This document shows, piece after piece, positions 1 to 6,516 of a stretch of 9,121 bases of DNA; the stretch's first letter is position 1; each line of letters begins with the position of its first letter. The stretch comes from Chitinophagaceae bacterium (GTDB lineage: Bacteria; Bacteroidota; Bacteroidia; Chitinophagales; Chitinophagaceae), in NCBI GenBank assembly GCA_016786965.1, contig JAEUVL010000425.1, positions 1 to 9,121 of the forward strand, given 5' to 3'. The translations under genes were made by a program, and so were the position numbers. The notes below the pieces were generated by a model. That model ran no database searches and was not told where the DNA came from. It saw only the letters and a list, made by a program, of their open reading frames with translations.

Positions 1-407
1 GTTTGGTAAATAAGGGAATCCACTTTCAATTCATCAATTTTGAAACTATCCAGCGCCATCTTTAGCATATTGCCTGCCTGATTGATACTGACGGTATCAC
101 CTTTTGCAAAAGCAGTTGTCATAGTAGAATATGCTGAAAGCAGGTTTTCCAGCGATTGATTAAAAGCTTCGCTATGCTTGCTCACTGCCAGTGGGGGCGG
201 TTTGGGGCCTGAATTATTAGAGCCACCGCCACCGATGCCAAAAATGAAAAACCGTACAAGACCCACCAATAAAAGCAGGAACGCAAATAACATAGTAAGC
301 CCGTTTACACCCTTGGTTTTTTGTACAAATAAACGGATGATACCGAGGATAATGATGAGTGCGGGAAGCACTATCCCAAGGAGGTCAACGATTTTCTTTG
401 GATTCAT
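1..407 (-). CDS. Small two-helix membrane protein with DUF3347-like C-terminal region (3' end outside window)
   Basis: An open frame runs on the minus strand from an ATG at 405-407 to the left edge without a stop, giving 135 visible residues. Residues about 6-28 and 36-57 are strongly hydrophobic and look like two membrane helices. They are followed by a Gly/Ser/Pro-rich linker (about 58-72, with GGGGS and PKPPP) and then an amphipathic helical region (about 75-135). That last part, with spaced Ala/Leu and a 'FAKGD' turn, resembles the DUF3347 helical domain found in many Bacteroidota proteins, but this match is from memory and tentative. The likely topology is a short N-terminus, a helical hairpin in the inner membrane, and a soluble helical domain. 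An exact TAnnTTTG box sits 20 nt upstream of the ATG, which supports this start. It is transcribed divergently from the ABC-F gene. Function is unknown. The open frame on the opposite strand here (178-465) is taken as a shadow, because only the minus frame gives a coherent membrane protein. Confidence 0.8.
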   Translation of the reverse strand, partial: MNPKKIVDLLGIVLPALIIILGIIRLFVQKTKGVNGLTMLFAFLLLLVGLVRFFIFGIGGGGSNNSGPKPPPLAVSKHSEAFNQSLENLLSAYSTMTTAFAKGDTVSINQAGNMLKMALDSFKIDELKVDSLIYQ

Positions 408-427
408 AGCGACTGATAAGTTTGCCG

Positions 428-435
428 CAAAGATA
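428..435 (-). promoter_or_regulatory. Candidate -7 box (TATCTTTG) for the leftward membrane-protein gene
   Basis: Reading the minus strand, TATCTTTG fits the Bacteroidota sigma-A -7 consensus TAnnTTTG exactly. It ends 20 nt before the ATG at 405-407, so transcription would begin roughly 15 nt before the start codon. No convincing TTG -33 element lies at the usual 19-21 nt spacing, so the assignment rests on the -7 box and its position. Confidence 0.45.
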
Positions 436-500
436 ACCACGGATTTAAGGATTGGAACGATTTAGATGATTTCAACAAATTTTTAATGGTTGATAATGGC

Positions 501-508
501 TAAATTTG
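501..508 (+). promoter_or_regulatory. Candidate -7 box (TAAATTTG) for the ABC-F gene
   Basis: TAAATTTG fits TAnnTTTG exactly and ends 17 nt before the ATG at 526. If used, the transcript would start near 513-516, downstream of both the TTG at 490 and the ATG at 496. The ATG at 526 would then be the first usable start. A T-rich stretch at 479-484 lies at about the right distance for a -33 element but lacks a clear TTG. Confidence 0.4.
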
Positions 509-525
509 CGCCTCATTCTCAAACT

Positions 526-2490
526 ATGCTGGCAGGATTTCAAAATGTTACGTTCGAATTTGGTGCAAGACCTATTGTGGAAGATGCTACCTGGCATATT
601 CAGCCCGGCGAAAGGATCGGTTTGATAGGATACAATGGTACAGGCAAATCAACCCTGCTCAAATTATTGGTTGGGCAATACCTTCCCTCCAAAGGTACGG
701 TGGAAAGAAGCCGTACCACTTCTATCGGTTACCTGCACCAGGACCTGCTTAGTTTTGATACGAATGAATCCATCCTGCAAGTAGCCCTAAGTGCTTTTGA
801 ACGGGTACAGCAATTAGAAAAAGAGATAGAAGAAATTGGACAAGAACTGGAAAGAACCGGCGATGAAAAAACCTTATTGGAATATACGGACCGGCTGCAT
901 GAATTAGAAACACTGGGGGGCTATAATATCCATCACAAAACGGAAGAAGTATTACAGGGCCTGGGATTTTCAAATGCAGATCTCCAAAGGCCCTATAAAG
1001 AGTTTAGCGGAGGATGGCGCATGAGGGTATTGCTCGCAAAGATGATCTTGCAGCAACCGGACCTGCTTTTATTGGATGAACCTACCAACCACCTTGACCT
1101 TCCCTCCATCGAATGGCTGGAAAAATACCTGCTGCATTACCAGGGTTCTGTGGTGATCGTAAGTCACGATAAATACTTCCTGAACAGAATGGTAACCAAG
1201 ATCGTGGAAGTGTACCAGCAGCAACTGCATATTTATAATGGCAATTTTGATTATTATGAAAAAGAGAAGGCCATCCGAATTGAAATGCAGCAAAAGGCAT
1301 ATGAGAACCAGCAGGACTACATCCGGCAGAATGAACGGCTGGTAGAACGTTTCCGGGCAAAGGCCAGTAAAGCTGCAATGGCACAAAGTATCTTAAAGAA
1401 ACTCGACAAGCTGGAACGCATCGAAGATGCTGAACTGGAGCGACCGAATATTCGTATCAATTTCCGGGTGGATAAGACACCAGGACGGGTATTGGTGGAG
1501 TTGCATAATGTCTCAAAAGCGTTTGGCGATAATGTCATCATTGAAAATTCATCCATAGAAATAGACAGGGGGGACAAAATAGCCCTGATCGGCGCAAACG
1601 GTAAAGGAAAGTCCACATTGCTCCGGATCATTGCGGGTGTAGAAAATTTTAGCCAGGGCGAAAGAAAATGGGGGCATAATGTGGAAGAAAGTTTCTATGC
1701 CCAGCACCAGCTAGAGGCATTGAACATCAATAATGCCATCATCGAGGAAATGAAAGAATGCGGCAGCCAGATGACAGAACTGGAACTGCGTGGGCTGCTG
1801 GGGTGCTTCCTGTTCAGTGGTGATGATGCAGATAAAAAGATCAAAATATTAAGTGGTGGTGAAAAAGCAAGGGTGGCTTTGGCCAAGGTAATTGTAAGCA
1901 AGGCCAACTTCCTGATGCTGGATGAACCAACGAACCACCTGGATATGCATAGTTGCGATCTGCTGATAGAAGCCCTTAATAAATATGAAGGCAGTATAAT
2001 ATTGGTAAGCCACGACCGCTATTTCGTATCGAAAACTGCTAATAAGATATGGGAGATCGTAGATCACCAGATAAAAGAATTCAAAGGTGGATACGAAGAA
2101 TGGGTGGCCTGGAAAGAGCGGATGGCCAAGCTTGAAGCCGACGCAAAGAAAGCGGAAGCAAAAAGTCAAAAAGGGGAACCCAAAGAACAACCCGTTGCCA
2201 AAGTGCAGGAACCCGTTAAATCACAATCTTCAGCACCGGTAAACAAGGAAGCCAAAAAGGAGCTACAAAAAATACAGCGGCAGTTTCAGCAGGTGGAAGA
2301 GAAATTAGCTGCCCTGAATACAAAAAAATCTCAACTGGAAGCCTCTCTTATTGACCCGGCTATTTATTCTGACAAAACAAAATTTGTAGAGGCGGAACTG
2401 GCCTATAAAAAAGCCGAAGCGGAGGTGAAACAACTGAATGCTGAGTATGAGCAGTTGTTTGAAAAGATCATGAACATGGAAAGCAAATAG
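526..2490 (+). CDS. ABC-F family ATPase (Uup/YheS-like, ribosome-associated)
   Basis: Twin-ATPase soluble ABC protein of 654 aa from the ATG at 526. Cassette 1 has Walker A GYNGTGKST (about 35-43), signature FSGGW (160-164), Walker B with LDEPTNHLD (E185) and the SHD switch histidine (about 214). Cassette 2 has GANGKGKST (356-364), LSGGE (442-446), LDEPTNHLD (E467) and SHDRY (495-499). A charged helical linker of the ABC-F type (about 228-308) joins them. There are no transmembrane segments, so it is not a transporter. ABC-F proteins bind the ribosomal E site and relieve stalled translation; some give antibiotic protection. The C-terminus has a Lys/Ala/Glu-rich spacer (about 535-578) and a coiled coil (about 579-653), as in Uup-type proteins. 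The frame is open from a TTG at 490 and an ATG at 496, but family members begin close to 'MLAGFQNVTFEFG', and a -7 box lies at 501-508, so 526 is preferred. All catalytic motifs are intact. The exact subfamily, and any resistance role, cannot be settled here. Confidence 0.95.
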   Translation: MLAGFQNVTFEFGARPIVEDATWHIQPGERIGLIGYNGTGKSTLLKLLVGQYLPSKGTVERSRTTSIGYLHQDLLSFDTNESILQVALSAFERVQQLEKEIEEIGQELERTGDEKTLLEYTDRLHELETLGGYNIHHKTEEVLQGLGFSNADLQRPYKEFSGGWRMRVLLAKMILQQPDLLLLDEPTNHLDLPSIEWLEKYLLHYQGSVVIVSHDKYFLNRMVTKIVEVYQQQLHIYNGNFDYYEKEKAIRIEMQQKAYENQQDYIRQNERLVERFRAKASKAAMAQSILKKLDKLERIEDAELERPNIRINFRVDKTPGRVLVELHNVSKAFGDNVIIENSSIEIDRGDKIALIGANGKGKSTLLRIIAGVENFSQGERKWGHNVEESFYAQHQLEALNINNAIIEEMKECGSQMTELELRGLLGCFLFSGDDADKKIKILSGGEKARVALAKVIVSKANFLMLDEPTNHLDMHSCDLLIEALNKYEGSIILVSHDRYFVSKTANKIWEIVDHQIKEFKGGYEEWVAWKERMAKLEADAKKAEAKSQKGEPKEQPVAKVQEPVKSQSSAPVNKEAKKELQKIQRQFQQVEEKLAALNTKKSQLEASLIDPAIYSDKTKFVEAELAYKKAEAEVKQLNAEYEQLFEKIMNMESK

Positions 2491-2612
2491 GGGTAACCAC
2501 ATATTTTACCTTCCTGGGCTATGTTAAGAAATTAAGTCCTCCTGCCTTGTAGATATCGTCTGCATGTGAAAAACAGGTTTCGGCGATGTATATAACTATT
2601 TCATCGAAAATG

Positions 2613-2643
2613 TTGAAGTAAAGTCCAAAGCCCCTTACATTTA
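2613..2643 (+). promoter_or_regulatory. Candidate promoter of the BON/SH3 gene pair
   Basis: A TTG at 2613-2615 is followed after 20 bp by TACATTTA at 2636-2643. This matches the Bacteroidota layout of TTG, about 20 bp, TAnnTTTG with one mismatch at the last base of the -7 box. The predicted start is near 2649-2651. The leader would then be the A-rich run at 2650-2664 just before the ATG at 2665, typical of well-translated Bacteroidota genes that lack a Shine-Dalgarno sequence. The remainder of the 2491-2664 gap shows only weak 5-bp hairpins. Confidence 0.45.
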
Positions 2644-2664
2644 CATCCACAAAAAAAAACTAAA

Positions 2665-3168
2665 ATGAAAAAACAATTTGCGCCATTGTTCCTTATTGCC
2701 CTATTAACGCTGGCAATCAATTTTACATCCTGTAAAAGCAAGCCTAAGGATGCAGACATTAAGGCTACCATCGAAGCAGCTTTGAAAGCGGACCCTATGG
2801 CAGCTGGTACTTCTGTTTCGGTAGAGAAAGGCGTGGCTACCATTACTGGTGAATGCAAAGATGATATGTGCAAAGCTCATTGTGCTGAGATAGTAGGGAA
2901 GATCAAAGGTGTTAAGTCTGTAGTAAACAACTGTACCGTTGCTGCCACCCCAATGCCTGCTACCGGTGCTACTGATGCAGAAGTTGACCTGCTCAGTAAA
3001 GGATTGGCCGATGCACTGAAAGATCATCCGGGAGTGACCGGAACAGTTGAAAACGGAAAAGTGATTCTGAAAGGTGAAATAGCTAAAGCAAAATGGGCTA
3101 TGATAAAACAAACCATCGACAAACTGAAACCAGCTGGTTATGAACTTTCTGGTTTAAAAATTAAATAA
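2665..3168 (+). CDS. Lipoprotein with two BON domains
   Basis: A 167-aa protein. The N-terminus has KK, a hydrophobic stretch (about 6-20) and a lipobox ending in FTSC, so C23 should be the lipidated first residue of the mature protein, in the periplasm or outer membrane. Two BON-like modules follow (about 28-92 and 103-166). Each has a helix, a 'V..G.V.I.GE' strand pair, a second helix and a closing strand. BON domains occur in OsmY, secretins and channel proteins and are thought to bind phospholipid membranes, so a role at the cell envelope, perhaps in stress, is an inference. Module 1 carries four cysteines (C64, C69, C73, C90) that module 2 lacks. The next gene starts 20 bp after the stop and contains a third BON-like module, so the two are probably co-transcribed and act together. 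The start is fixed by the signal peptide and the A-rich leader. Confidence 0.88.
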   Translation: MKKQFAPLFLIALLTLAINFTSCKSKPKDADIKATIEAALKADPMAAGTSVSVEKGVATITGECKDDMCKAHCAEIVGKIKGVKSVVNNCTVAATPMPATGATDAEVDLLSKGLADALKDHPGVTGTVENGKVILKGEIAKAKWAMIKQTIDKLKPAGYELSGLKIK

Positions 3169-3188
3169 TCACTTAAATACTTAAAGAT

Positions 3189-3611
3189 ATGTTAGCAGAA
3201 AATAAATACCAGGGACTCATCAATGCCGCAACAGTTGCCGGTGTTGCCAACCTGCAGGTTCGGGAAGAAGAAGGAGTATTGTTTATTGATGGTGAAGCAC
3301 CAAGCGGCGCCGTAAAAGACATGCTTTGGGCTGAATATGATAAGATAGATCCTAATTTCTTAACTGGTGACTTAGTGATGAATATCAATGTAGCTTCTGC
3401 GGCACCCGTTACTTCAGCCAAAGTAACTACAGAAAGCTCCAATCTTAATATCCGCAAAGGCCCGGGTACCGATCAGGCCATTATCGGAAAAGCGGCACAT
3501 GATGAAATCGTAACAGTGATCAGTCAAAGCAGCGACCAGTGGTGGTTGATCAGAACCAAAGATGGTGAAGAAGGGTATGCGTATGCACAATACCTGACTC
3601 CCGAAGCTTGA
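3189..3611 (+). CDS. Small protein with BON-like N-terminus and bacterial SH3 (SH3b) domain
   Basis: A 140-aa protein. Residues about 5-68 look like a degenerate BON module (helix, 'VREEEGVLFIDGEA', helix, closing 'LVMNINV' strand). Residues about 79-137 form a clear SH3_3-type bacterial SH3 domain: 'SNLNIRKGPGTD', then 'IIGKAAHDEIVTVI', 'QWWLIRTKDGEEGYAYAQYL'. Such domains usually bind peptidoglycan or other cell-wall ligands. The combination recalls BON plus LysM proteins such as E. coli YgaU. The protein has no signal peptide or membrane helix, and an in-frame stop at 3174-3176 rules out a longer N-terminus, so export by the Sec route is not evident. That is odd for an SH3b protein. It follows the BON lipoprotein gene by 20 bp and ends just before a strong terminator, so the two genes form one unit. 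The gene call is firm; the cellular role is not known. Confidence 0.87.
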   Translation: MLAENKYQGLINAATVAGVANLQVREEEGVLFIDGEAPSGAVKDMLWAEYDKIDPNFLTGDLVMNINVASAAPVTSAKVTTESSNLNIRKGPGTDQAIIGKAAHDEIVTVISQSSDQWWLIRTKDGEEGYAYAQYLTPEA

Positions 3612-3632
3612 TAATAACCAATTATAGAATCT

Positions 3633-3673
3633 AAGAGTGGGGTTTTAGTCTTACAGATTAAAATCCCACTCTT
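3633..3673 (+). terminator. Long hairpin terminator between convergent genes
   Basis: The arms 3633-3651 and 3655-3673 pair over 19 bp around a 3-nt loop (TAC), followed by GCTATTTTAT. In the plus-strand transcript every position pairs, two of them as G-U wobbles (3642 with 3664, 3648 with 3658). In the minus-strand transcript those two become C-A mismatches, leaving a still long but interrupted stem without a good U-tract. It lies 21 nt after the SH3 gene stop and 6 nt after the hutG stop, so it probably ends both transcripts, more efficiently the plus-strand one. Confidence 0.85.
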
Positions 3674-3679
3674 GCTATT

Positions 3680-4783
3680 TTATCCCACCTGCATTCCTTT
3701 AATAAAATCACTTACCAGGTAACTTATCAGCTTACCGCTGGTTGCATCTGTTCTGCCATCACTTAGCCGGGTGGCTCCTTCACAAATATGTAAATAGGCG
3801 GGTTTGGTGTCTGCCGCTGCAAAAGAAACATATTGCCGGGCATGCACCGGGGTAATACCCACAGGTGTCATAGCGCTGCTCAATGTATTTTGAATAGCAT
3901 CCAGGTCGATGTCAATGCCGGTCAGTGTGTCTTCTGTAAATCCTGTAGCATGAGATACCGACTGAAGGAATGTTCTTTTCTCATGCACAAAAATATCTTC
4001 AAAGGTGATGCAATCAATAAATGGATTATTTACAATATCGATCCACACGTTCTGCGGCAAATAGTTTTCATGCAGGCCTACAATACAATACTTCTGTAAG
4101 TAGCCATCTTCTTCAGCATAGCGGAAGGCATTGCCACTGTGACGGCCTTCCATAGGCCGGTAGTCAGCATGTGCATCCAGGTTGATACAATTGATCTGTG
4201 CCAATTCAAGCACACCGGCTTTATGCCAACCTTTGGCAGCTCCTTTTATCAGCGGGTAAGAATTATTATGCCCCCCACCGATAACGATGGGGATCTTTTT
4301 GGCAGCCGTAATGATCTTCACCAGGTGCTCTACTTCATCATCCACAGTAATAACAGCATGACGGTAAGCTTCTATCTTTTCCTCCTCACTTTTAGCAGTC
4401 TTATCGATGAGGTATTGAATATCACCAAAATCAAAATGGCCTACCAGTAATACCTCACCACCATCGAAGAAATCATTACTCTGTATATTCAGGAAGCTCT
4501 GCAGAAAAGGTACCCAAAGCGTATCAGCACCTCCCAGGCCAAAATTCCCTTTTGCACCTAAATCTTCAGGAATGCCTATAAGCACATAACGGGCAGATGA
4601 TTCAGCAATGGATTTTTCTATTTCCCCGGCATGATGAATGGTTTGCAACCGCTCCCCTACTTTTGTTTCAAAACGCCTGAGCTTGGTTAATGACAACACA
4701 TCCTGTTTGGTATATAATTTCAGGTGTTGCATATCGTTTAGTTTGGGCTCAGGAGTCTGAACCTTAGTTTCCAAGTTTTCCAT
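3680..4783 (-). CDS. hutG: Formimidoylglutamase-like ureohydrolase (arginase family)
   Basis: A 367-aa enzyme of the arginase/agmatinase/formimidoylglutamase fold. The dinuclear manganese ligands are all present: GGGH (H172), DAHAD (D203, H205, D207) and DID (D291, D293). The family landmarks 'GGGHNNSYP' and a C-terminal 'EGATRLSDGRTD' are also visible. Given its place directly after hutI and ftcD, the likely reaction is hydrolysis of N-formimino-L-glutamate to glutamate and formamide, the last step of histidine breakdown; arginase or agmatinase activity cannot be excluded from sequence alone. The start codon lies inside the 3' end of ftcD: the two genes overlap by 20 nt in different frames, which suggests translational coupling. 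The protein is cytoplasmic, with no signal peptide. The N-terminal 20 residues are polar and probably flexible, as is common in Bacteroidota members. The stop sits 6 nt before the shared terminator hairpin, so hutG is the last gene of the cluster. Confidence 0.88.
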   Translation of the reverse strand: MENLETKVQTPEPKLNDMQHLKLYTKQDVLSLTKLRRFETKVGERLQTIHHAGEIEKSIAESSARYVLIGIPEDLGAKGNFGLGGADTLWVPFLQSFLNIQSNDFFDGGEVLLVGHFDFGDIQYLIDKTAKSEEEKIEAYRHAVITVDDEVEHLVKIITAAKKIPIVIGGGHNNSYPLIKGAAKGWHKAGVLELAQINCINLDAHADYRPMEGRHSGNAFRYAEEDGYLQKYCIVGLHENYLPQNVWIDIVNNPFIDCITFEDIFVHEKRTFLQSVSHATGFTEDTLTGIDIDLDAIQNTLSSAMTPVGITPVHARQYVSFAAADTKPAYLHICEGATRLSDGRTDATSGKLISYLVSDFIKGMQVG

Positions 4784-6419
4784 CTATAATAGTTAAGATA
4801 TCTTTTTCTAAAGCTATGGTTTTGTTCTCAATTTCCCTCCCTCTTTCCAGTATATCTGCTACAAAAACTTTGTCCTCATACCCTGCTGCATTGATACGCA
4901 CATTCATGAAAGCCCCCATTACGGCACTGCGGGCACACAGGGCGCCTACACCGGCATCCGACACGGAGTTCGGGTTGCCTGTATCTGCCATTGCTTTTAT
5001 CACTTCCATGCTGGCAAAGGTGATTTCCATCACCTTAAAAGGAATATCGATTGCAAAACGGGTGGCTTCCTGTATCGCATTGCTGCGTGCACTTTTTTCT
5101 TCTTCGGTAGATTTAGGTAATCCAAAAGCATTCATTATCTGGTTAAAAGCCTTTGTATCGGCATCGACCAATCTTACCAGTTCATTCTTATATTGCTCAC
5201 CTTTCTCCGCCCATTGGCTGAATTCTTCCCAGCGATCATCCCAACCCTTTTTATGAGAGGAAAGATTGGCTACCATCGTGGCCAGCGATATGCCTAATGC
5301 GCCAATATAAGCAGAAATAGAACCGCCCCCCGGGGCCGGGCTTTCACTGGCTGTTTCATCCGCAAAATCAGCCAATGTCATTTTCACCAGCTTGCTGTCG
5401 GCAGTATTGCGCAGCAAGTATTCAATGATACGTTCTTCCGGTTTGAATGGGCCCAGTTCGTCCAGCCCCATTGATTTTACTGCGATCTTTATAAGTTCCT
5501 TTTCCGATACCCCGGTCGAACGCTTCTGTTTTTGTAAAAAATACTTTCCGGCATCGGTCATTGATTTCAGAGGTACCAATCCAACCAATTCACTGCCTGT
5601 TACCCGTATTCCTCTTGCATCAGCTTTTCTGCAAACTTCATCAAAGGCTACATGCACCGGCGTCACGTTAATATTGGTCAGATTCATAGATATCTGTGCC
5701 ACTCCATACTCTTCTATAAACCATCCGATGGCTTTTACAGATTTTAAAGTTCCGGGTGTCACTATCATTTCCCCGCTATCAGTTTTTACTTTTCTTCCGG
5801 CTTCCCGTACATCAAATGCAATAGCATTGGCTCTTCGTGTGGAAGTGGTATTCAGGTTGATATTATAAGCTACTAAAAAGTCCCGTGCACCGATCACCGT
5901 ACCACCCCGCTTTTCATCGAAAACGGCAGGTCCAAAATCCGGCTTCCACTCCGGTTGTGTTATTTTTTTAAAGAAGCCCTCGTATTCCCCGGCCCGTATC
6001 ACAGATAAATTGCTGCGGCTTTTGTCAGGCTGAGCTGCTTCGTACAAATAAACAGGGATATGCAACTCTTTCCCTACTCTTTCTGCCAGTTGTTGAGCAA
6101 ACCTGGCAGTCTCTTCCATAGAAATATTAGCGATAGGAATCAGCGGGCACACATCCGTAGCCCCCATTCGTGGATGTTCTCCTTTGTGCTTGCTCATATC
6201 TATCAGTTCGCCGGCTTTTTTAATAGCCTGGAAAGCCGCTTCGATCACGGCTTCCGGCGGGCCTACAAAAGTGACAACTGTTCTGTTAGTGGCTTTTCCC
6301 GGATCCACGTTCAACAGTCGAACACCTTCGACCATTTCCACCTGGTCAGTTATTTGTTTGATGATAGTAAGGTCATTCCCTTCGCTGAAATTGGGAACAC
6401 ATTCTACAATAGGTTGCAT
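4764..6419 (-). CDS. ftcD: Bifunctional glutamate formimidoyltransferase / formimidoyl-THF cyclodeaminase
   Basis: A 551-aa fusion enzyme. The transferase half (about 1-325) starts with 'MQPIVECVPNFSEG' and carries 'KGEHPRMGATDVCPLIP'. Its histidine is residue 82, the same number as the catalytic His82 of mammalian FTCD. The cyclodeaminase half (about 345-551) has 'SPAPGGGS' (about 360-367), 'DADTKAF' (D419, D421; the acid expected in the active site) and 'NPNSVSDAGVGAL'. It transfers the formimino group of FIGLU to tetrahydrofolate, then releases ammonia to give 5,10-methenyl-THF. The frame is open upstream to 6569, but that extension overlaps the preceding gene and lacks any family similarity. 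The ATG at 6417-6419 matches the family N-terminus and total length (mammalian about 541 aa), so it is chosen. The 97 bp between the preceding gene and this start hold no strong promoter or terminator, consistent with an operon. Overlaps hutG by 20 nt. Confidence 0.95.
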   Translation of the reverse strand: MQPIVECVPNFSEGNDLTIIKQITDQVEMVEGVRLLNVDPGKATNRTVVTFVGPPEAVIEAAFQAIKKAGELIDMSKHKGEHPRMGATDVCPLIPIANISMEETARFAQQLAERVGKELHIPVYLYEAAQPDKSRSNLSVIRAGEYEGFFKKITQPEWKPDFGPAVFDEKRGGTVIGARDFLVAYNINLNTTSTRRANAIAFDVREAGRKVKTDSGEMIVTPGTLKSVKAIGWFIEEYGVAQISMNLTNINVTPVHVAFDEVCRKADARGIRVTGSELVGLVPLKSMTDAGKYFLQKQKRSTGVSEKELIKIAVKSMGLDELGPFKPEERIIEYLLRNTADSKLVKMTLADFADETASESPAPGGGSISAYIGALGISLATMVANLSSHKKGWDDRWEEFSQWAEKGEQYKNELVRLVDADTKAFNQIMNAFGLPKSTEEEKSARSNAIQEATRFAIDIPFKVMEITFASMEVIKAMADTGNPNSVSDAGVGALCARSAVMGAFMNVRINAAGYEDKVFVADILERGREIENKTIALEKDILTIIDGKLGN

Positions 6420-6516
6420 ACCGTATAGATTTGATGCTAAGATATTGCTTGCCTGCGAAGCCAACGCAATCTGGTCTAATTTTATGTCGCGGTTTATGAT
6501 AAAAAATCGTAAGAAA

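Noticed and set aside
178..465. Plus-strand open frame of 95 codons.
   Set aside because: It is antisense to a coherent membrane-protein frame on the minus strand, has a Pro/Arg/Ile-rich composition without a domain, and overlaps the divergent promoter region.
2492..2510. Possible terminator hairpin (GGTAA/TTACC) after the ABC-F gene.
   Set aside because: The stem is only 5 bp with a 9-nt loop and no U-tract, so it is not convincing.
2587..2622. An 11-codon open frame upstream of the BON gene, as a possible leader peptide.
   Set aside because: It is too short, lies upstream of the predicted transcription start and shows no regulatory codon pattern.
4816..5868. Two long plus-strand open frames antisense to ftcD (4816-5256 and 5392-5868).
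   Set aside because: They are Ser/Ala/Thr-rich shadow frames of a highly conserved gene, with no recognisable domain or promoter.
6437..6444. TATCTTAG on the minus strand as a -7 box for an internal ftcD promoter.
   Set aside because: It has one mismatch to TAnnTTTG and the nearest TTG elements are at poor spacing (17 and 22); an internal promoter is possible but not supported.
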